Notes under the pieces: generated by a model
Databases searched by the model: none
Told to the model about the DNA's origin: nothing
What the model saw: only the letters and a program-made list of their open reading frames with translations
Position numbers and translations under genes: made by a program
DNA from: Comamonas sp. SCN 65-56
GTDB lineage: Bacteria > Pseudomonadota > Gammaproteobacteria > Burkholderiales > Burkholderiaceae_C
Assembly (NCBI RefSeq): GCF_001724135.1
Contig: NZ_MEDS01000025.1
Location: 248,001-312,000 of the forward strand
DNA: 64,000 nucleotides
Reading direction: 5' to 3'
Shown here: positions 19,994-30,030 of the stretch, piece after piece
How the letters are laid out: every line of letters begins with the position of its first letter
Position numbering within the stretch: position 1 is the first letter of the stretch

Positions 19994-20950
19994 TCAGTGC
20001 GCCAGTTGGCGCTCCAGATCGTGCAGTACCTGGTAGCAGGCAAACACGCTTTGCACGCTGGCATTGGGCTCGCGCCCTTCGCGGATGGCGGCGAAGAATT
20101 CGCGGTCTTGCAGCTCGATGCCATTCATCGACACTGCTACCTGACTGACGTCTATTTTCTCTTCCTTGCCGTTGACCAGATCGTCATAACGCGCGATGTA
20201 GGTGCCGGTGTCGCCGATGTAGCGAAAGAACGTGCCCAGTGGCCCGTCGTTGTTGAAGCTCAAGGACAGGGTGCAGATCGCGCCATTGGCCGCCTTGAGC
20301 TGGATGCTCATGTCCATGGCGATACCCAGCTGAGGGTGGATCGGCCCCTGTAGCGCGTTGGCCTGGACGATGGGACTGCCGGCCTGCCAGGCAAACAAAT
20401 CCACCGTGTGCGCCGCGTGGTGCCACAGCAGGTGATCGGTCCAGGAGCGCGGCTGGCCGAGTGCGTTCATGTTGCTGCGGCGAAAGAAATAGGTCTGCAC
20501 GTCCATCTGCTGGATATGAAACTCGCCCGCCGTGATTTTTTTGTGCACCCACTGGTGGCTGGGGTTGAAGCGGCGCGTGTGGCCAACCATCGCCACCTTG
20601 CCGCTTTTCTTTTGCGCTTCCAGCACCTTTTGCCCATCGGCCAGGCTGTCGCACAGCGGGATCTCCACCTGCACATGCTTGCCGGCCTGAAGGCACTGGA
20701 TGGCCTGCGCGGCATGCATCTGCGTCGGGGTGCAGAGAATCACCGCGTCCACCTCGGGCAGCGCCAGGCTGTCGGCCAGATCGGTGCTGACATGCGCGAT
20801 GCCATATTTGGCGGCCACCTCTCGCGTCTTGTCCAGATCACGGCTGACCAGCGAGACCACCTGCACGCCGTCGATGTTTCTGATGCCGTCCAGATGCTTG
20901 ATGCCAAAGGCGCCGGCACCCGCCAGCGCCACTCGGATAGGGGAATTCAT
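19994..20950 (-). CDS. pmdC: 4-carboxy-2-hydroxymuconate-6-semialdehyde dehydrogenase
   Basis: A 318-residue Gfo/Idh/MocA-fold oxidoreductase with the NAD(P)-binding start VALAGAGAFGIKHLDGI and the EIPLCDS segment. By family and position it is LigC/PmdC, which oxidises the cyclic hemiacetal form of the protocatechuate ring-fission product to 2-pyrone-4,6-dicarboxylate. It directly follows the dioxygenase subunits, as in Comamonas pmd operons. The 42-base gap to pmdB holds one copy of the GATAGCT-type repeat. Confidence 0.93.
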   Translation of the reverse strand: MNSPIRVALAGAGAFGIKHLDGIRNIDGVQVVSLVSRDLDKTREVAAKYGIAHVSTDLADSLALPEVDAVILCTPTQMHAAQAIQCLQAGKHVQVEIPLCDSLADGQKVLEAQKKSGKVAMVGHTRRFNPSHQWVHKKITAGEFHIQQMDVQTYFFRRSNMNALGQPRSWTDHLLWHHAAHTVDLFAWQAGSPIVQANALQGPIHPQLGIAMDMSIQLKAANGAICTLSLSFNNDGPLGTFFRYIGDTGTYIARYDDLVNGKEEKIDVSQVAVSMNGIELQDREFFAAIREGREPNASVQSVFACYQVLHDLERQLAH

Positions 20951-20960
20951 GACTCTTCCT

Positions 20961-22304
<1,344 letters not shown>

Positions 22305-22329
22305 GGAACTGCTCCTTTCTCAAGTCTCT

Positions 22330-23247
22330 TCAAGCCTCTTCAGGCCAGTACAGCCGCATCGGGTTGGCCACCAGCAGCGCCTGCTGCAAAGCCGGCGTCG
22401 GTGCGATGTGCGGGATGAAGTCCACCAGCAGACCATCATCGGGCATATGGTTCTTCAGGTTCGGGTGCGGCCAGTCGGTGCCCCAGAGCACGCGGTCGGG
22501 GAACTGCTCGACCACGCGGCGCGCAAACGGCACCACGTCGCGGTAGGCATTGGGTTCACCGCCGAGCGCCGGCGGGCCGCTGACCGACAGGCGTTCGGGG
22601 CAGCTCACCTTGCTCCAGATGTTGTCGTGCTCGCGCATGAACTGCAGGAACAGGCCGAATTCGTCGCTGTCCACCCCTTTGCTCACGTCCGGGCGACCCA
22701 TGTGGTCGACCACCACCGTGGTCGGCAGCGCGGTGAAAAAATCCCACAGCTCAGGCAGGTCGACCGCCTCGAAATAAATCACCACATGCCATCCCAGCGG
22801 CTGGATGCGCGCGGCGATGTCCATCAGCTCGTCCCTGGGCGTGAAGTCCACCAGCCGCTTGACGAAGTTGAAACGCACGCCGCGCACGCCCGCTTGGTGC
22901 AAGTGCTGCAGTTCTTCATCGGTGATGCTGCGCTTGACCGTGGCCACACCCCGCGCCTTGCCATCCGATGCCTGCAACGCATCCACCAGCGCGCGGTTGT
23001 CCGCGCCGTGGCAGGTAGCCTGCACGATGACGTTGCGCGCAAAGCCCAGGTGATCGCGCAGCGCGAAGAGCTGGGCTTTGCTCGCGTCGCAGGGCGTGTA
23101 CTTGCGCTCGGGCGCATAGGGGAATTCGTCGCCGGGGCCAAAGACATGGCAGTGCGCATCGACGCTGCCTGCGGGCAGCTCAAAGCGCGGTTTGCTCGGG
23201 CCCTGGTACCAGTCCAGCCAGCCGGGGGTTTTTTCAAAAGTGCTCAT
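22330..23247 (-). CDS. pmdD: 2-pyrone-4,6-dicarboxylate hydrolase
   Basis: A 305-residue amidohydrolase-superfamily lactonase. The HxH pair is at 32-34 (VDAHCHVFGP), with further catalytic-region residues in VVVDHMGRPD and VLWGTDWPHPN. By family (LigI/PmdD) it opens 2-pyrone-4,6-dicarboxylate to 4-oxalomesaconate. Its start overlaps the upstream dehydrogenase-like gene by 4 bases. Confidence 0.95.
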   Translation of the reverse strand: MSTFEKTPGWLDWYQGPSKPRFELPAGSVDAHCHVFGPGDEFPYAPERKYTPCDASKAQLFALRDHLGFARNVIVQATCHGADNRALVDALQASDGKARGVATVKRSITDEELQHLHQAGVRGVRFNFVKRLVDFTPRDELMDIAARIQPLGWHVVIYFEAVDLPELWDFFTALPTTVVVDHMGRPDVSKGVDSDEFGLFLQFMREHDNIWSKVSCPERLSVSGPPALGGEPNAYRDVVPFARRVVEQFPDRVLWGTDWPHPNLKNHMPDDGLLVDFIPHIAPTPALQQALLVANPMRLYWPEEA

Positions 23248-24170
23248 GCGTCAGATTCCTTGAGGTGGGAAAGCAGCCGATCGGCCTCGATGCGCCAGTC
23301 GCTGCTGCGGGCAAAGCCGGGCGCGCCGCGCTCGCCGAAGACACCTTCGTCGGCCAGGTTCGCCATCCACGCCTGGCGCTCGGCGGCGCCCTGGGCGATC
23401 CAGGACGGCATGCCGACATCGCGTACGGTGCGGGCGGATTCGAACATCTCTTCACTCCGCCGGCGGCCATGCTCGATCACGCGCTGAAAGAAGTACGCCC
23501 CCTGCTTCTCCCAATCGATGCCGGGAAAGGTTTCCGCCAGCGAGGCCAGAACCGCATCTTCCACGCCGTAGTGGCGCGCAGCGGTGAAGCTCTCTATCAC
23601 CATCGCCTCCAGCCCCTTGATCATCACGCTGCGGCACATCTTGGTAGCCGAGGCGACGCCGAGCTGCTCGCTGGCCACCCTGGCGGCAAAACCCAGCGGC
23701 TTGATTTTTTCAGCCAGCGCCGCCGCATGCACGCCCCCCAGCAGCAGCGGCACCTGGATGCGGTACGGCGGCACGCTGGTCATCACCGCACCTTCGACGT
23801 AGCGCCCGCCCGCGCCGTCGATCAACGCGGCGGCCTGCTGCTTGGCACCGGGCGAGGCGGAGTTGAAGTCGAGATAAAACGCAGCGTCGCGCATCGCTGC
23901 GGCGCAGGCCTGCGCCGCAGCCAGCGTCTGGCTGGCGGTGACGGCACAGACGATGAAATCGCTGCCCGCGGCGAGTTGCGCATGGCTGTCCGCCAAGGCC
24001 ACGCCATACTGGCGGGCATGGGCGCGCAGCGGCGCAGCATCCGCACCCGCCAGCTTCAGGTCGTATGCCGCGACCGCCACCCCCTGCGCACGCAGGTCTT
24101 CGGCCAGGATGCGGCCGACCTCGCCGTAGCCGACGAGACCAATGCTCCAATCACGTGCTAACGCAGTCAT
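23244..24170 (-). CDS. NAD(P)-binding 6-phosphogluconate-dehydrogenase-like protein of the pmd operon
   Basis: A 308-residue protein with a Rossmann start GLVGYGEVGRILAEDL and a C-terminal DUF1932-type helical domain (KMCRSVMIKGLEAMVIES). The conserved Lys of beta-hydroxyacid dehydrogenases is present in the TKMCRS segment. A protein of this type sits at the same place in Comamonas protocatechuate 4,5-cleavage operons (pmdF, from memory), but none of the pathway's canonical steps needs it. A possible role is handling of a tautomer or side product. Stop overlaps pmdD by 4 bases. Confidence 0.75.
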   Translation of the reverse strand: MTALARDWSIGLVGYGEVGRILAEDLRAQGVAVAAYDLKLAGADAAPLRAHARQYGVALADSHAQLAAGSDFIVCAVTASQTLAAAQACAAAMRDAAFYLDFNSASPGAKQQAAALIDGAGGRYVEGAVMTSVPPYRIQVPLLLGGVHAAALAEKIKPLGFAARVASEQLGVASATKMCRSVMIKGLEAMVIESFTAARHYGVEDAVLASLAETFPGIDWEKQGAYFFQRVIEHGRRRSEEMFESARTVRDVGMPSWIAQGAAERQAWMANLADEGVFGERGAPGFARSSDWRIEADRLLSHLKESDA

Positions 24171-24187
24171 GGCAAGCGCTTGCAGCT

Positions 24188-24871
24188 CTAATCAATGTAG
24201 CGCAGACCGGCCTTGGCCAGACCTTCGCGCATCTTGTAGTAATCGAGCCCGAGCACGCCGCTGGCGAAAGTCTCGCGCTTGCTGCTTTCGTTGGCCTCGC
24301 GCTTTTGCGCCGCCGCAAGCGTCGCCTCTGCCCTCTCGCGCGGCACGCAGACGATGCCGTCGTCATCGGCCACGATCACGTCGCCCGGGCGCACCCACAT
24401 GCCGGCGCAGACGATGGGGATATTCACCGAGCCCAGCGTCGCCTTGATGCAGCCCTTGCTGCTGATGGCCTTGCTCCAGACCGGGAAATGCATCTCGTGC
24501 AGCGTGCGCACGTCGCGCACGCCGGCATCGATGATCAGCGCACGCGCACCCTGCGCCTTGAAGCTGGTCGCCAGCAGGTCGCCGAAGTAACCATCGGTGC
24601 ACTCGCTGGTCACCGTTGCCACGACGATGTCACCGGGCCGGATCTGCTCGGCCGCGACGTGCAGCATCCAGTTGTCGCCAGGCTGCAGCAGCACCGTCAC
24701 CGCCGTGCCCGATACCTGTGCACCCTCGAAGATCGGCCGCATATAGGGTTTGAGCAGGCCGACGCGGCCCATGGCCTCATGCACCGTGGCGGCGCCGAAA
24801 TGCGCCAGCGCGTCGGCCGTGACGCGATCGGCGCGCTCGATGTTGCGATACACCACACCCAGTTCGTACAT
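24188..24871 (-). CDS. pmdK: 4-carboxy-4-hydroxy-2-oxoadipate aldolase
   Basis: A 227-residue class II pyruvate aldolase of the HMG/CHA aldolase (RraA-like) family. Visible landmarks: [38 protein letters not shown] and [12 protein letters not shown] with the metal-binding Asp, then [10 protein letters not shown]. It splits 4-carboxy-4-hydroxy-2-oxoadipate to pyruvate and oxaloacetate, the last step of the pathway. The ATG at 24871 was preferred because the frame upstream runs through a repeat element. Confidence 0.94.
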   Translation of the reverse strand: MYELGVVYRNIERADRVTADALAHFGAATVHEAMGRVGLLKPYMRPIFEGAQVSGTAVTVLLQPGDNWMLHVAAEQIRPGDIVVATVTSECTDGYFGDLLATSFKAQGARALIIDAGVRDVRTLHEMHFPVWSKAISSKGCIKATLGSVNIPIVCAGMWVRPGDVIVADDDGIVCVPRERAEATLAAAQKREANESSKRETFASGVLGLDYYKMREGLAKAGLRYID

Positions 24872-24890
24872 TTTCAACTCCGTTTCCGTT

Positions 24891-24990
24891 TCTCCCTCCC
24901 CCTCTGGAGGAGGGTTGGGGTGGGGGCGAGCACCTGGCGCTTCGCCCCGCAAGCCCCCATCCCTGCCTTCCCCCAAAAGGGGGAAGGAGT
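24891..24990 (-). repeat. GC-rich paired-hairpin intergenic repeat, copy in the pmd operon
   Basis: Two hairpins (CTCCCTCCCCCTCT-GGAGGAGGG on one side and CCTTCCCCC-AAAA-GGGGGAAGG on the other) flank a ~35-base spacer, with GGGGTGGGGGC and GCCCCCATCCC able to pair across. It fills most of the 125-base gap between pmdE and pmdK. Same element at 47206, 55668 (half) and 63361. Confidence 0.75.
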
Positions 24991-24996
24991 GCTCAC

Positions 24997-26025
24997 TCAC
25001 AAACCGCGCGCCTTCAGCCGCGCATCCAGGCGCGTGAACACGCGCCGCGCGTTGCCCTCGTAGACCTGGTGCTTTTCCTCGGCGCTGAGGTTTTGCGTCG
25101 CCTCGACATAGCGCTTGGTGTCGTCGTAGTAATGGCCCGTTTGCGGATCCACGCCGCGCACCGCGCCAATCATTTCACTGGCGAACAAGATGTTCTTCGC
25201 CGGGATCACCTCGGTCAGCAGGTTGATGCCCGGCTGGTGGTAGACGCAGGTGTCAAAGTAGATGTTGTTCAGCAAATGGGTGTCGAGCAGCGGCTTTTTC
25301 AGCTCTTGTGCCAGGCCGCGGTAACGCCCCCAGTGGTAAGGCGCGGCACCACCGCCGTGCGGAATCAGGAACTTGAGCGTCGGGAAATCGTTGAACAGAT
25401 CGCCCTGGATGAGCTGCATCACCGCCGTGGTGTCGGCATTGATGTAGTGCGCGCCAGTGGTGTGAAAGCAGGCGTTGCACGAGGTCGAGACGTGGACCAT
25501 GGCCGGCAGGTCGTACTCCACCATTTTTTCGTAGATCGGGTACCAGGCGCGATCGGTCAGCGGCGGGCTGGTCCAGTGCCCGCCGGACGGATCGGGGTTG
25601 AGGTTGATGCCGACCGCACCGTATTCCTTCACGCACTTTTCCAGCTCTGGAATGCAGCTGGCGGGATCGACACCGGGCGACTGCGGCAGCATGGCCACCG
25701 GCACGAAGTGGTCGGGAAACAGCTCACTCACACGATGGCAGAGCTCGTTGCAGATCGCCGCCCAGGTGCTCGAGGTCTCGAAATTGCCGATGTGGTGCGC
25801 CATGAAGCTGGCGCGCGGGCTGAACAGCGTGAGGTCCGAACCGCGCTCGCGCATCAGGCGCAGCTGGTTGGTCTCGATGCTCTCGCGGATGTCGTCGTCG
25901 CTGATCTTCAGCTCCGACACCTTGGGTTGCAGGCTCGGGTCCTTGAGCGCGGCGACTTGGCGGTTGCGCCATTCGCCCAGCGCGGCCGGCGCCGTGGTGT
26001 AGTGGCCGTGGACGTCAATGATCAT
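24997..26025 (-). CDS. pmdE: 4-oxalomesaconate hydratase
   Basis: A 342-residue amidohydrolase-fold protein with the metal-binding HxH at residues 6-8 ([11 protein letters not shown]) and [14 protein letters not shown] near the C-terminus. By family and context it is LigJ/PmdE, which hydrates 4-oxalomesaconate to 4-carboxy-4-hydroxy-2-oxoadipate. The ATG at 26025 gives the normal N-terminus; the 15 residues upstream have no family match. Confidence 0.92.
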   Translation of the reverse strand: MIIDVHGHYTTAPAALGEWRNRQVAALKDPSLQPKVSELKISDDDIRESIETNQLRLMRERGSDLTLFSPRASFMAHHIGNFETSSTWAAICNELCHRVSELFPDHFVPVAMLPQSPGVDPASCIPELEKCVKEYGAVGINLNPDPSGGHWTSPPLTDRAWYPIYEKMVEYDLPAMVHVSTSCNACFHTTGAHYINADTTAVMQLIQGDLFNDFPTLKFLIPHGGGAAPYHWGRYRGLAQELKKPLLDTHLLNNIYFDTCVYHQPGINLLTEVIPAKNILFASEMIGAVRGVDPQTGHYYDDTKRYVEATQNLSAEEKHQVYEGNARRVFTRLDARLKARGL

Positions 26026-26066
26026 GGGGCAAACCTTTCCAGAAAATACCGAATTCGTGTCCGGGT

Positions 26067-26798
26067 TCACACCGGCCGCATGCCGTGGCGCTGCTTGGCC
26101 GCCGCGGCCGTATCGCTGGCCAGAAACGCCAGAAACTGCCGCGCGCTGGCCGCATCACGGCAGCCGGTGACCAGGGCGCTGGAGAACACCGTGTCGATCG
26201 CGACGGCCGCAGGCATCTCGCCCACCACGGTGATGCCGGGCAGGTGCAGCAGCTCACTCAGTTGCTGAAATCCCAGGCTGGCCTCGCCCTGCGCCACCAG
26301 CTGCCCCACGGGCAAACCAGGGCGCGCCTGCACCAGGCGGTGCTCGAGCTGCTCGCGCAGGCCCCAGCGCTCGAACAGGCGCAGCAGCGCCTTGCCGCTC
26401 GGCCCGGTGGAGTAGCCGATGCCGGGCGCTGCCATCACCGCCGCCTTGAGCGCCGCCTCGCTGGCGATGTCCGGCAGCGGCGCACCTGCACGCACCGCGA
26501 TGGCGGTGCTGGAACGCACCCAGTCCACCCGGCTGCCAGCAACCGCATGGCCGCTTGCCATCAACTGCTCTATCGCATCGCTCGCCAGCAGCACGATGTC
26601 CAGCGCCTCGCCGGCCTGCACGCGGCGCGCGGCGTCGACACCACCGACCGACTCCACCGCCACCGGGCGGCCACCGCCGTCCTGCCAGGTCTGCGCCAGA
26701 TCCGCCAGCACGCCACGCGTAGCCATGGAGGAAATGGCAAGCAAAGCGGCGGGGGCGTCAGCAGTCATGTCAACGAGAGTGGTGGGCGTCTCAGGCAT
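26067..26798 (-). CDS. ModA-like (type 2 periplasmic-binding fold) protein without signal peptide
   Basis: A 243-residue protein that matches molybdate-binding-protein-like substrate-binding proteins (ISSMATRGVLADLA, VESVGGVDAARRVQAGEALDIVLLASDAI, TVFSSALVTGC...RQFLAFLAS). No start choice (26825, 26798 or 26768) gives a signal peptide, so it is probably cytoplasmic. First gene of the pmd operon, 41 bases before the hydratase gene and divergent from the LysR gene. Such genes are found in other protocatechuate 4,5-cleavage clusters; the role is unknown. No molybdate permease or ATPase is near. Confidence 0.75.
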   Translation of the reverse strand: MPETPTTLVDMTADAPAALLAISSMATRGVLADLAQTWQDGGGRPVAVESVGGVDAARRVQAGEALDIVLLASDAIEQLMASGHAVAGSRVDWVRSSTAIAVRAGAPLPDIASEAALKAAVMAAPGIGYSTGPSGKALLRLFERWGLREQLEHRLVQARPGLPVGQLVAQGEASLGFQQLSELLHLPGITVVGEMPAAVAIDTVFSSALVTGCRDAASARQFLAFLASDTAAAAKQRHGMRPV

Positions 26799-26913
26799 TG
26801 TGGACACCGCAAGCCCTGCGAACAAGTCAATACCTGCACTACCAGATAGAACAAATCGGCATAACAGAAGGTAGGATGGCAGCCGTCACACCGCCCATCT
26901 CCAAGCTGCATCG
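26799..26913. promoter_or_regulatory. Divergent promoter region of the pmd operon and its LysR regulator
   Basis: The ~115 bases between the two divergent starts must hold both promoters and the regulator's binding site. The stretch 26821-26870 is AT-richer than its surroundings. I see imperfect dyad-like pieces but no site clean enough to name. Confidence 0.55.
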
Positions 26914-27822
26914 ATGGATCTCAAACAGCTCGAAACCTTTGTCCGCGTCGCCGAGCTCGGCAGCTTCACCCGCGCGGCGCAGTCGCTGGACATGGCGCAG
27001 CCCGCGCTCAGCCGCCAGGTGCGGGCGCTGGAGCTGGAGCTGCGCGAAACCCTGTTCACCCGCACCGGCCGCGGTGTGGTGCCGACCGACGCCGGCCTGC
27101 GCCTGCTGGAGCACGGCCACGCCATCTTGCAGGGTGTGGCGGCGGCGCGCGCCGATCTGCTCAGCCGCCGCGGCGAGCCGGTCGGGCGAGTCACCGTGGG
27201 CCTGCCGCCCAGCCTGGCACGGCGGCTCACGCCACTCTTGATCGAACGCTTTCGACGCGAGCTGCCCAAGGCGCAGCTGGAGATCGTCGAGGCTTTTTCC
27301 GTCACCATCGCCGAATGGCTGGGCAACGCGCGCATGGATCTGGGCCTGGTCTATTCACCCACCACGCACCCGCAGATCGAAGCCAGCCCGGTGCTCGAAG
27401 AGCGGCTGTGCCTGATCGGCCCCGCCGGCAGCCTGCCCGCCAGCGGCGGCGTGGCGTTTGCCGAGCTGCCGCGCTACCCGTTGGTGATGCCCCAGCGCGG
27501 GCAGATCTTTCGCAAGCTGATGGAGGCGCAGGCCACGCTCTCGCAGATCAAGCTGGACGTGGTCTGGGAGGTCTCCAGCGTGCCGGTGATCCTCGACCTG
27601 GTGCGCGCCGGCCACGGCTTCGCGGCGCTCACCGACAGCGCGCTGCACGGCCAGATGGCCAGCAACGGTCTGGCCGAGGCGCCCATTCATTCGCCGCACA
27701 TCGTCAGTACCCTGTGCGTGGTGCAACCCGCCAGCCGCCGCGCCACGCCGCTGGCACGCCGCACCGCCGAGCTGCTGCGCCAGCTGAGCCTGCGGGTGTG
27801 TGCGGTGGAAAGCGGGCAGTAG
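26914..27822 (+). CDS. pmdR: LysR-family regulator, probable activator of the protocatechuate operon
   Basis: A 302-residue protein with the LysR helix-turn-helix at the N-terminus (LGSFTRAAQSLDMAQPALSRQVRALE) and an effector-binding domain (RVTVGLPPSLARRLTPLLI onward). It is transcribed away from the pmd operon, the usual layout for a LysR regulator of the adjacent genes. LysR regulators of protocatechuate 4,5-cleavage genes are known (LigR, PmdR); the symbol is given by position. Ends 16 bases from the convergent MarR gene. Confidence 0.85.
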   Translation: MDLKQLETFVRVAELGSFTRAAQSLDMAQPALSRQVRALELELRETLFTRTGRGVVPTDAGLRLLEHGHAILQGVAAARADLLSRRGEPVGRVTVGLPPSLARRLTPLLIERFRRELPKAQLEIVEAFSVTIAEWLGNARMDLGLVYSPTTHPQIEASPVLEERLCLIGPAGSLPASGGVAFAELPRYPLVMPQRGQIFRKLMEAQATLSQIKLDVVWEVSSVPVILDLVRAGHGFAALTDSALHGQMASNGLAEAPIHSPHIVSTLCVVQPASRRATPLARRTAELLRQLSLRVCAVESGQ

Positions 27823-27838
27823 GCGGCGAGCCAAGTGG

Positions 27839-28420
27839 CTAGGGCGCGCCTGCGGCTTGCGCAGCCTGCGCGGCAGATGCGTGCCGCTGCAACGCACCGG
27901 GGTAGTGCAGGTTCACATACTGCTCGGTCGCCGTCTCCACGGCGGGCAGGTTGTCGTGCAGCTTGTGCAGCAGCGCAATCAGCGCTTCGCGTTCACTACC
28001 ATCCAGGACCGAGAGAAAGACGCGCTCACGCTCTAGGGCGACATGGCGGATTTGATCGTGCAGCGCACGTCCCTCATCGGTCAATTTGGCAACGCGCAGG
28101 CGGCCGTCTCTGGCGTCAAGCGCGAACTCGATCAGACCGCGGCTGTGCATGCTCTTGAAGCAGCGGCTCACCGACGCCTTGTCCATGCCGATCACGCGCG
28201 TCACGCGCTGAGCCGAAACCTCGCGTTCGGCGGCGATCAGCACCAGGCAGCGCCAGATTTCGATGCCGATGTCGAACACGCGCAGATAGTGGTAGGACGC
28301 ACCGCGCGAGAGCTTGGCAGCAATCCAGGTGAAATACGCCGGCACGTAGCGCTCAAGGTCGATGACTTCACCAGGCTCCATGGCCGTGGTCGTGGGGAGG
28401 GTCTTTCGCTGGCGGGTCAT
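27839..28420 (-). CDS. MarR-family transcriptional regulator of the P450 operon
   Basis: A 193-residue winged-helix protein: ERYVPAYFTWIAAKLSRGASYHYL, then the HTH region SAQRVTRVIGMDKASVSRCFKSMHSRGLIEF and the wing DARDGRLRVAKLTDEG. MarR proteins usually repress until an aromatic ligand binds. It is the last gene of the minus-strand P450/transporter operon, 22 bases after the ferredoxin reductase gene. A candidate operator lies in the operon's promoter at 35816-35860. The ATG at 28420 was chosen since the frame upstream overlaps the reductase gene. Confidence 0.87.
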   Translation of the reverse strand: MTRQRKTLPTTTAMEPGEVIDLERYVPAYFTWIAAKLSRGASYHYLRVFDIGIEIWRCLVLIAAEREVSAQRVTRVIGMDKASVSRCFKSMHSRGLIEFALDARDGRLRVAKLTDEGRALHDQIRHVALERERVFLSVLDGSEREALIALLHKLHDNLPAVETATEQYVNLHYPGALQRHASAAQAAQAAGAP

Positions 28421-28442
28421 GGCGCAAATTGTATTGAGCGCG

Positions 28443-29672
28443 TCAGCCGTCGGGCGTGGCCAGTGAACGCAGCGCCAGCGCGGGATCGCAGGCGCGCTCC
28501 GCTGCGGGCGAAACGCCTGCTTCCAGCAGTTTGCGCGCGCCCATGTGGTCTGCCGGCGCATTCACGGATTCGACGCAGCGCAGCTCCCCTTGCTCGTAGT
28601 GCAGCAGTGAAAAACTGGTTTCGTCCTTGCCTGGCCTGCGCCAACAGCTCCCGTTTTTGGGAAGAAGCCCCGCCATCTGGATACGCAGACTACCCTGTTC
28701 GGTCCAGAACCAGGGGACGGCCTGGTAGGTCTGCGGCTGATCCAGCATCGTCGCGGCCGCCACCTTGGCCTGGTCGTTGGCGTTCTGCACCGATTCCAGC
28801 CTGAGCGCACCTGAGGCCCTGAGCCCCGGGAACAGGGCGCAGTCGCCAATGGCCAGGATGGCCGGGTCGCTGGTGCGCATGCTGGCGTCCACGGCGATGC
28901 CGTTGCCGCACTCCAGTCCGGCGACCTCGGCCAGCGTCATCTCCGGTAGTGCGCCTATGCCCAGCAGCAGCTGGTCCACCGGCTGCTGCACCCCGTTGAC
29001 CCGCAGGGACACGAGCCGGTTCGCTTCGATCCTGAAATCGTCCACGGTGGCGCCGAGCTGCACCTCGATCCCGCTGGCGCGGTGCGACTGCAGCACATGC
29101 GCAGCCAGTTCGGCCGAGGCCGAACGCATCAGCAGCCGCGGGGCGGCTTCCAGCACCCGCACCTGCTTGCCCAGTGCCTGCGCCGTGGCCGCCACCTCTA
29201 GTCCGATGAAGCCGCCGCCGAGCACCATCAAATGCTGCATCGCGGGCAGCTGCTCGCGCAGCCGCAGGGCGTCGGCGGCGTTGCGCAAGACGAGGACGTT
29301 ATCCAGATCCGCATGCAGGTGCGGGAGCTGGCGCGCTCGCGTGCCGGTGGCCAGCACCAGCCACTGGTAGTGCAAGGTAGCGCCGGAGCGCAGGCGCAGC
29401 GTGCGTGCGTGCCGATCGATGGCGATGGCCGGATCGGCCTGGTGCACACGGATGCCTGCCTGCGCGTACCAGGCCGCGCTGCGGTGCAGCTGCGGCGTTT
29501 CCTCGGGGTGCTTGACGTAGCTCTTGGACAGCGGCGGGCGGTGGTAGGGCAGATCGGCTTCCTCGCAAACCAGGTCGATCCGCACCCCCTGGTGGCTGGT
29601 CGCCAGGCTGGCGCACAGCTGCGCGCCGGCGTGCCCGCCACCGACGATCACGATGGAGTCGGGGCCGTTCAT
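28443..29672 (-). CDS. NAD-dependent ferredoxin reductase of the P450 system
   Basis: A 409-residue pyridine-nucleotide-disulfide-family flavoprotein. FAD motif IVIVGGGHAGAQLCASL at the N-terminus, NAD motif MVLGGGFIGLEVAATAQ around residue 150, and the FAD-contacting LAIGDCALFPG near 280. This is the BphA4/PuxR type of reductase that passes electrons from NADH to a [2Fe-2S] ferredoxin. It lies 7 bases after the ferredoxin gene. Confidence 0.92.
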   Translation of the reverse strand: MNGPDSIVIVGGGHAGAQLCASLATSHQGVRIDLVCEEADLPYHRPPLSKSYVKHPEETPQLHRSAAWYAQAGIRVHQADPAIAIDRHARTLRLRSGATLHYQWLVLATGTRARQLPHLHADLDNVLVLRNAADALRLREQLPAMQHLMVLGGGFIGLEVAATAQALGKQVRVLEAAPRLLMRSASAELAAHVLQSHRASGIEVQLGATVDDFRIEANRLVSLRVNGVQQPVDQLLLGIGALPEMTLAEVAGLECGNGIAVDASMRTSDPAILAIGDCALFPGLRASGALRLESVQNANDQAKVAAATMLDQPQTYQAVPWFWTEQGSLRIQMAGLLPKNGSCWRRPGKDETSFSLLHYEQGELRCVESVNAPADHMGARKLLEAGVSPAAERACDPALALRSLATPDG

Positions 29673-29679
29673 CGCGCGC

Positions 29680-30003
29680 TCATTGCTGCGTTTCGGGCAG
29701 GCGCACGACGATGCCGTCAAGCGCCGCGTTCATCTTGATCTGGCACGACAGCCGGCTGGTGGCGCGTCGCTCGGAGGCGGTGCATTCGAGCATTTCCAGC
29801 TCGTTGGCCAGCGGGGCGGACAACTTGTCCGCCCAGGCTTCGTCGACATAGACATGGCAGGTGGCGCACATCGCGGAGCCCCCGCACTCGCCAACGATGC
29901 CATCGAGCCCGGCGTGGGTCGCGGTCAGCATCACGCTGTCGCCGTCATGGGCCTGCAGCGTGGTGGTTTCGCCGCTCGGCGAGATCAAGTGAATGGCTGA
30001 CAT
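29680..30003 (-). CDS. [2Fe-2S] ferredoxin of the P450 system (adrenodoxin/putidaredoxin type)
   Basis: A 107-residue protein with the cluster-binding spacing C-x5-C-x2-C (GECGGSAMCATCH) and the fourth Cys in RLSCQIKM. This pattern defines vertebrate-type ferredoxins that serve class I bacterial P450s. It lies between the P450 and reductase genes, so the three encode a full NADH-to-haem electron chain. Confidence 0.94.
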   Translation of the reverse strand: MSAIHLISPSGETTTLQAHDGDSVMLTATHAGLDGIVGECGGSAMCATCHVYVDEAWADKLSAPLANELEMLECTASERRATSRLSCQIKMNAALDGIVVRLPETQQ

Positions 30004-30030
30004 GAATATCTCCTGACGATGGTGGGAGCG

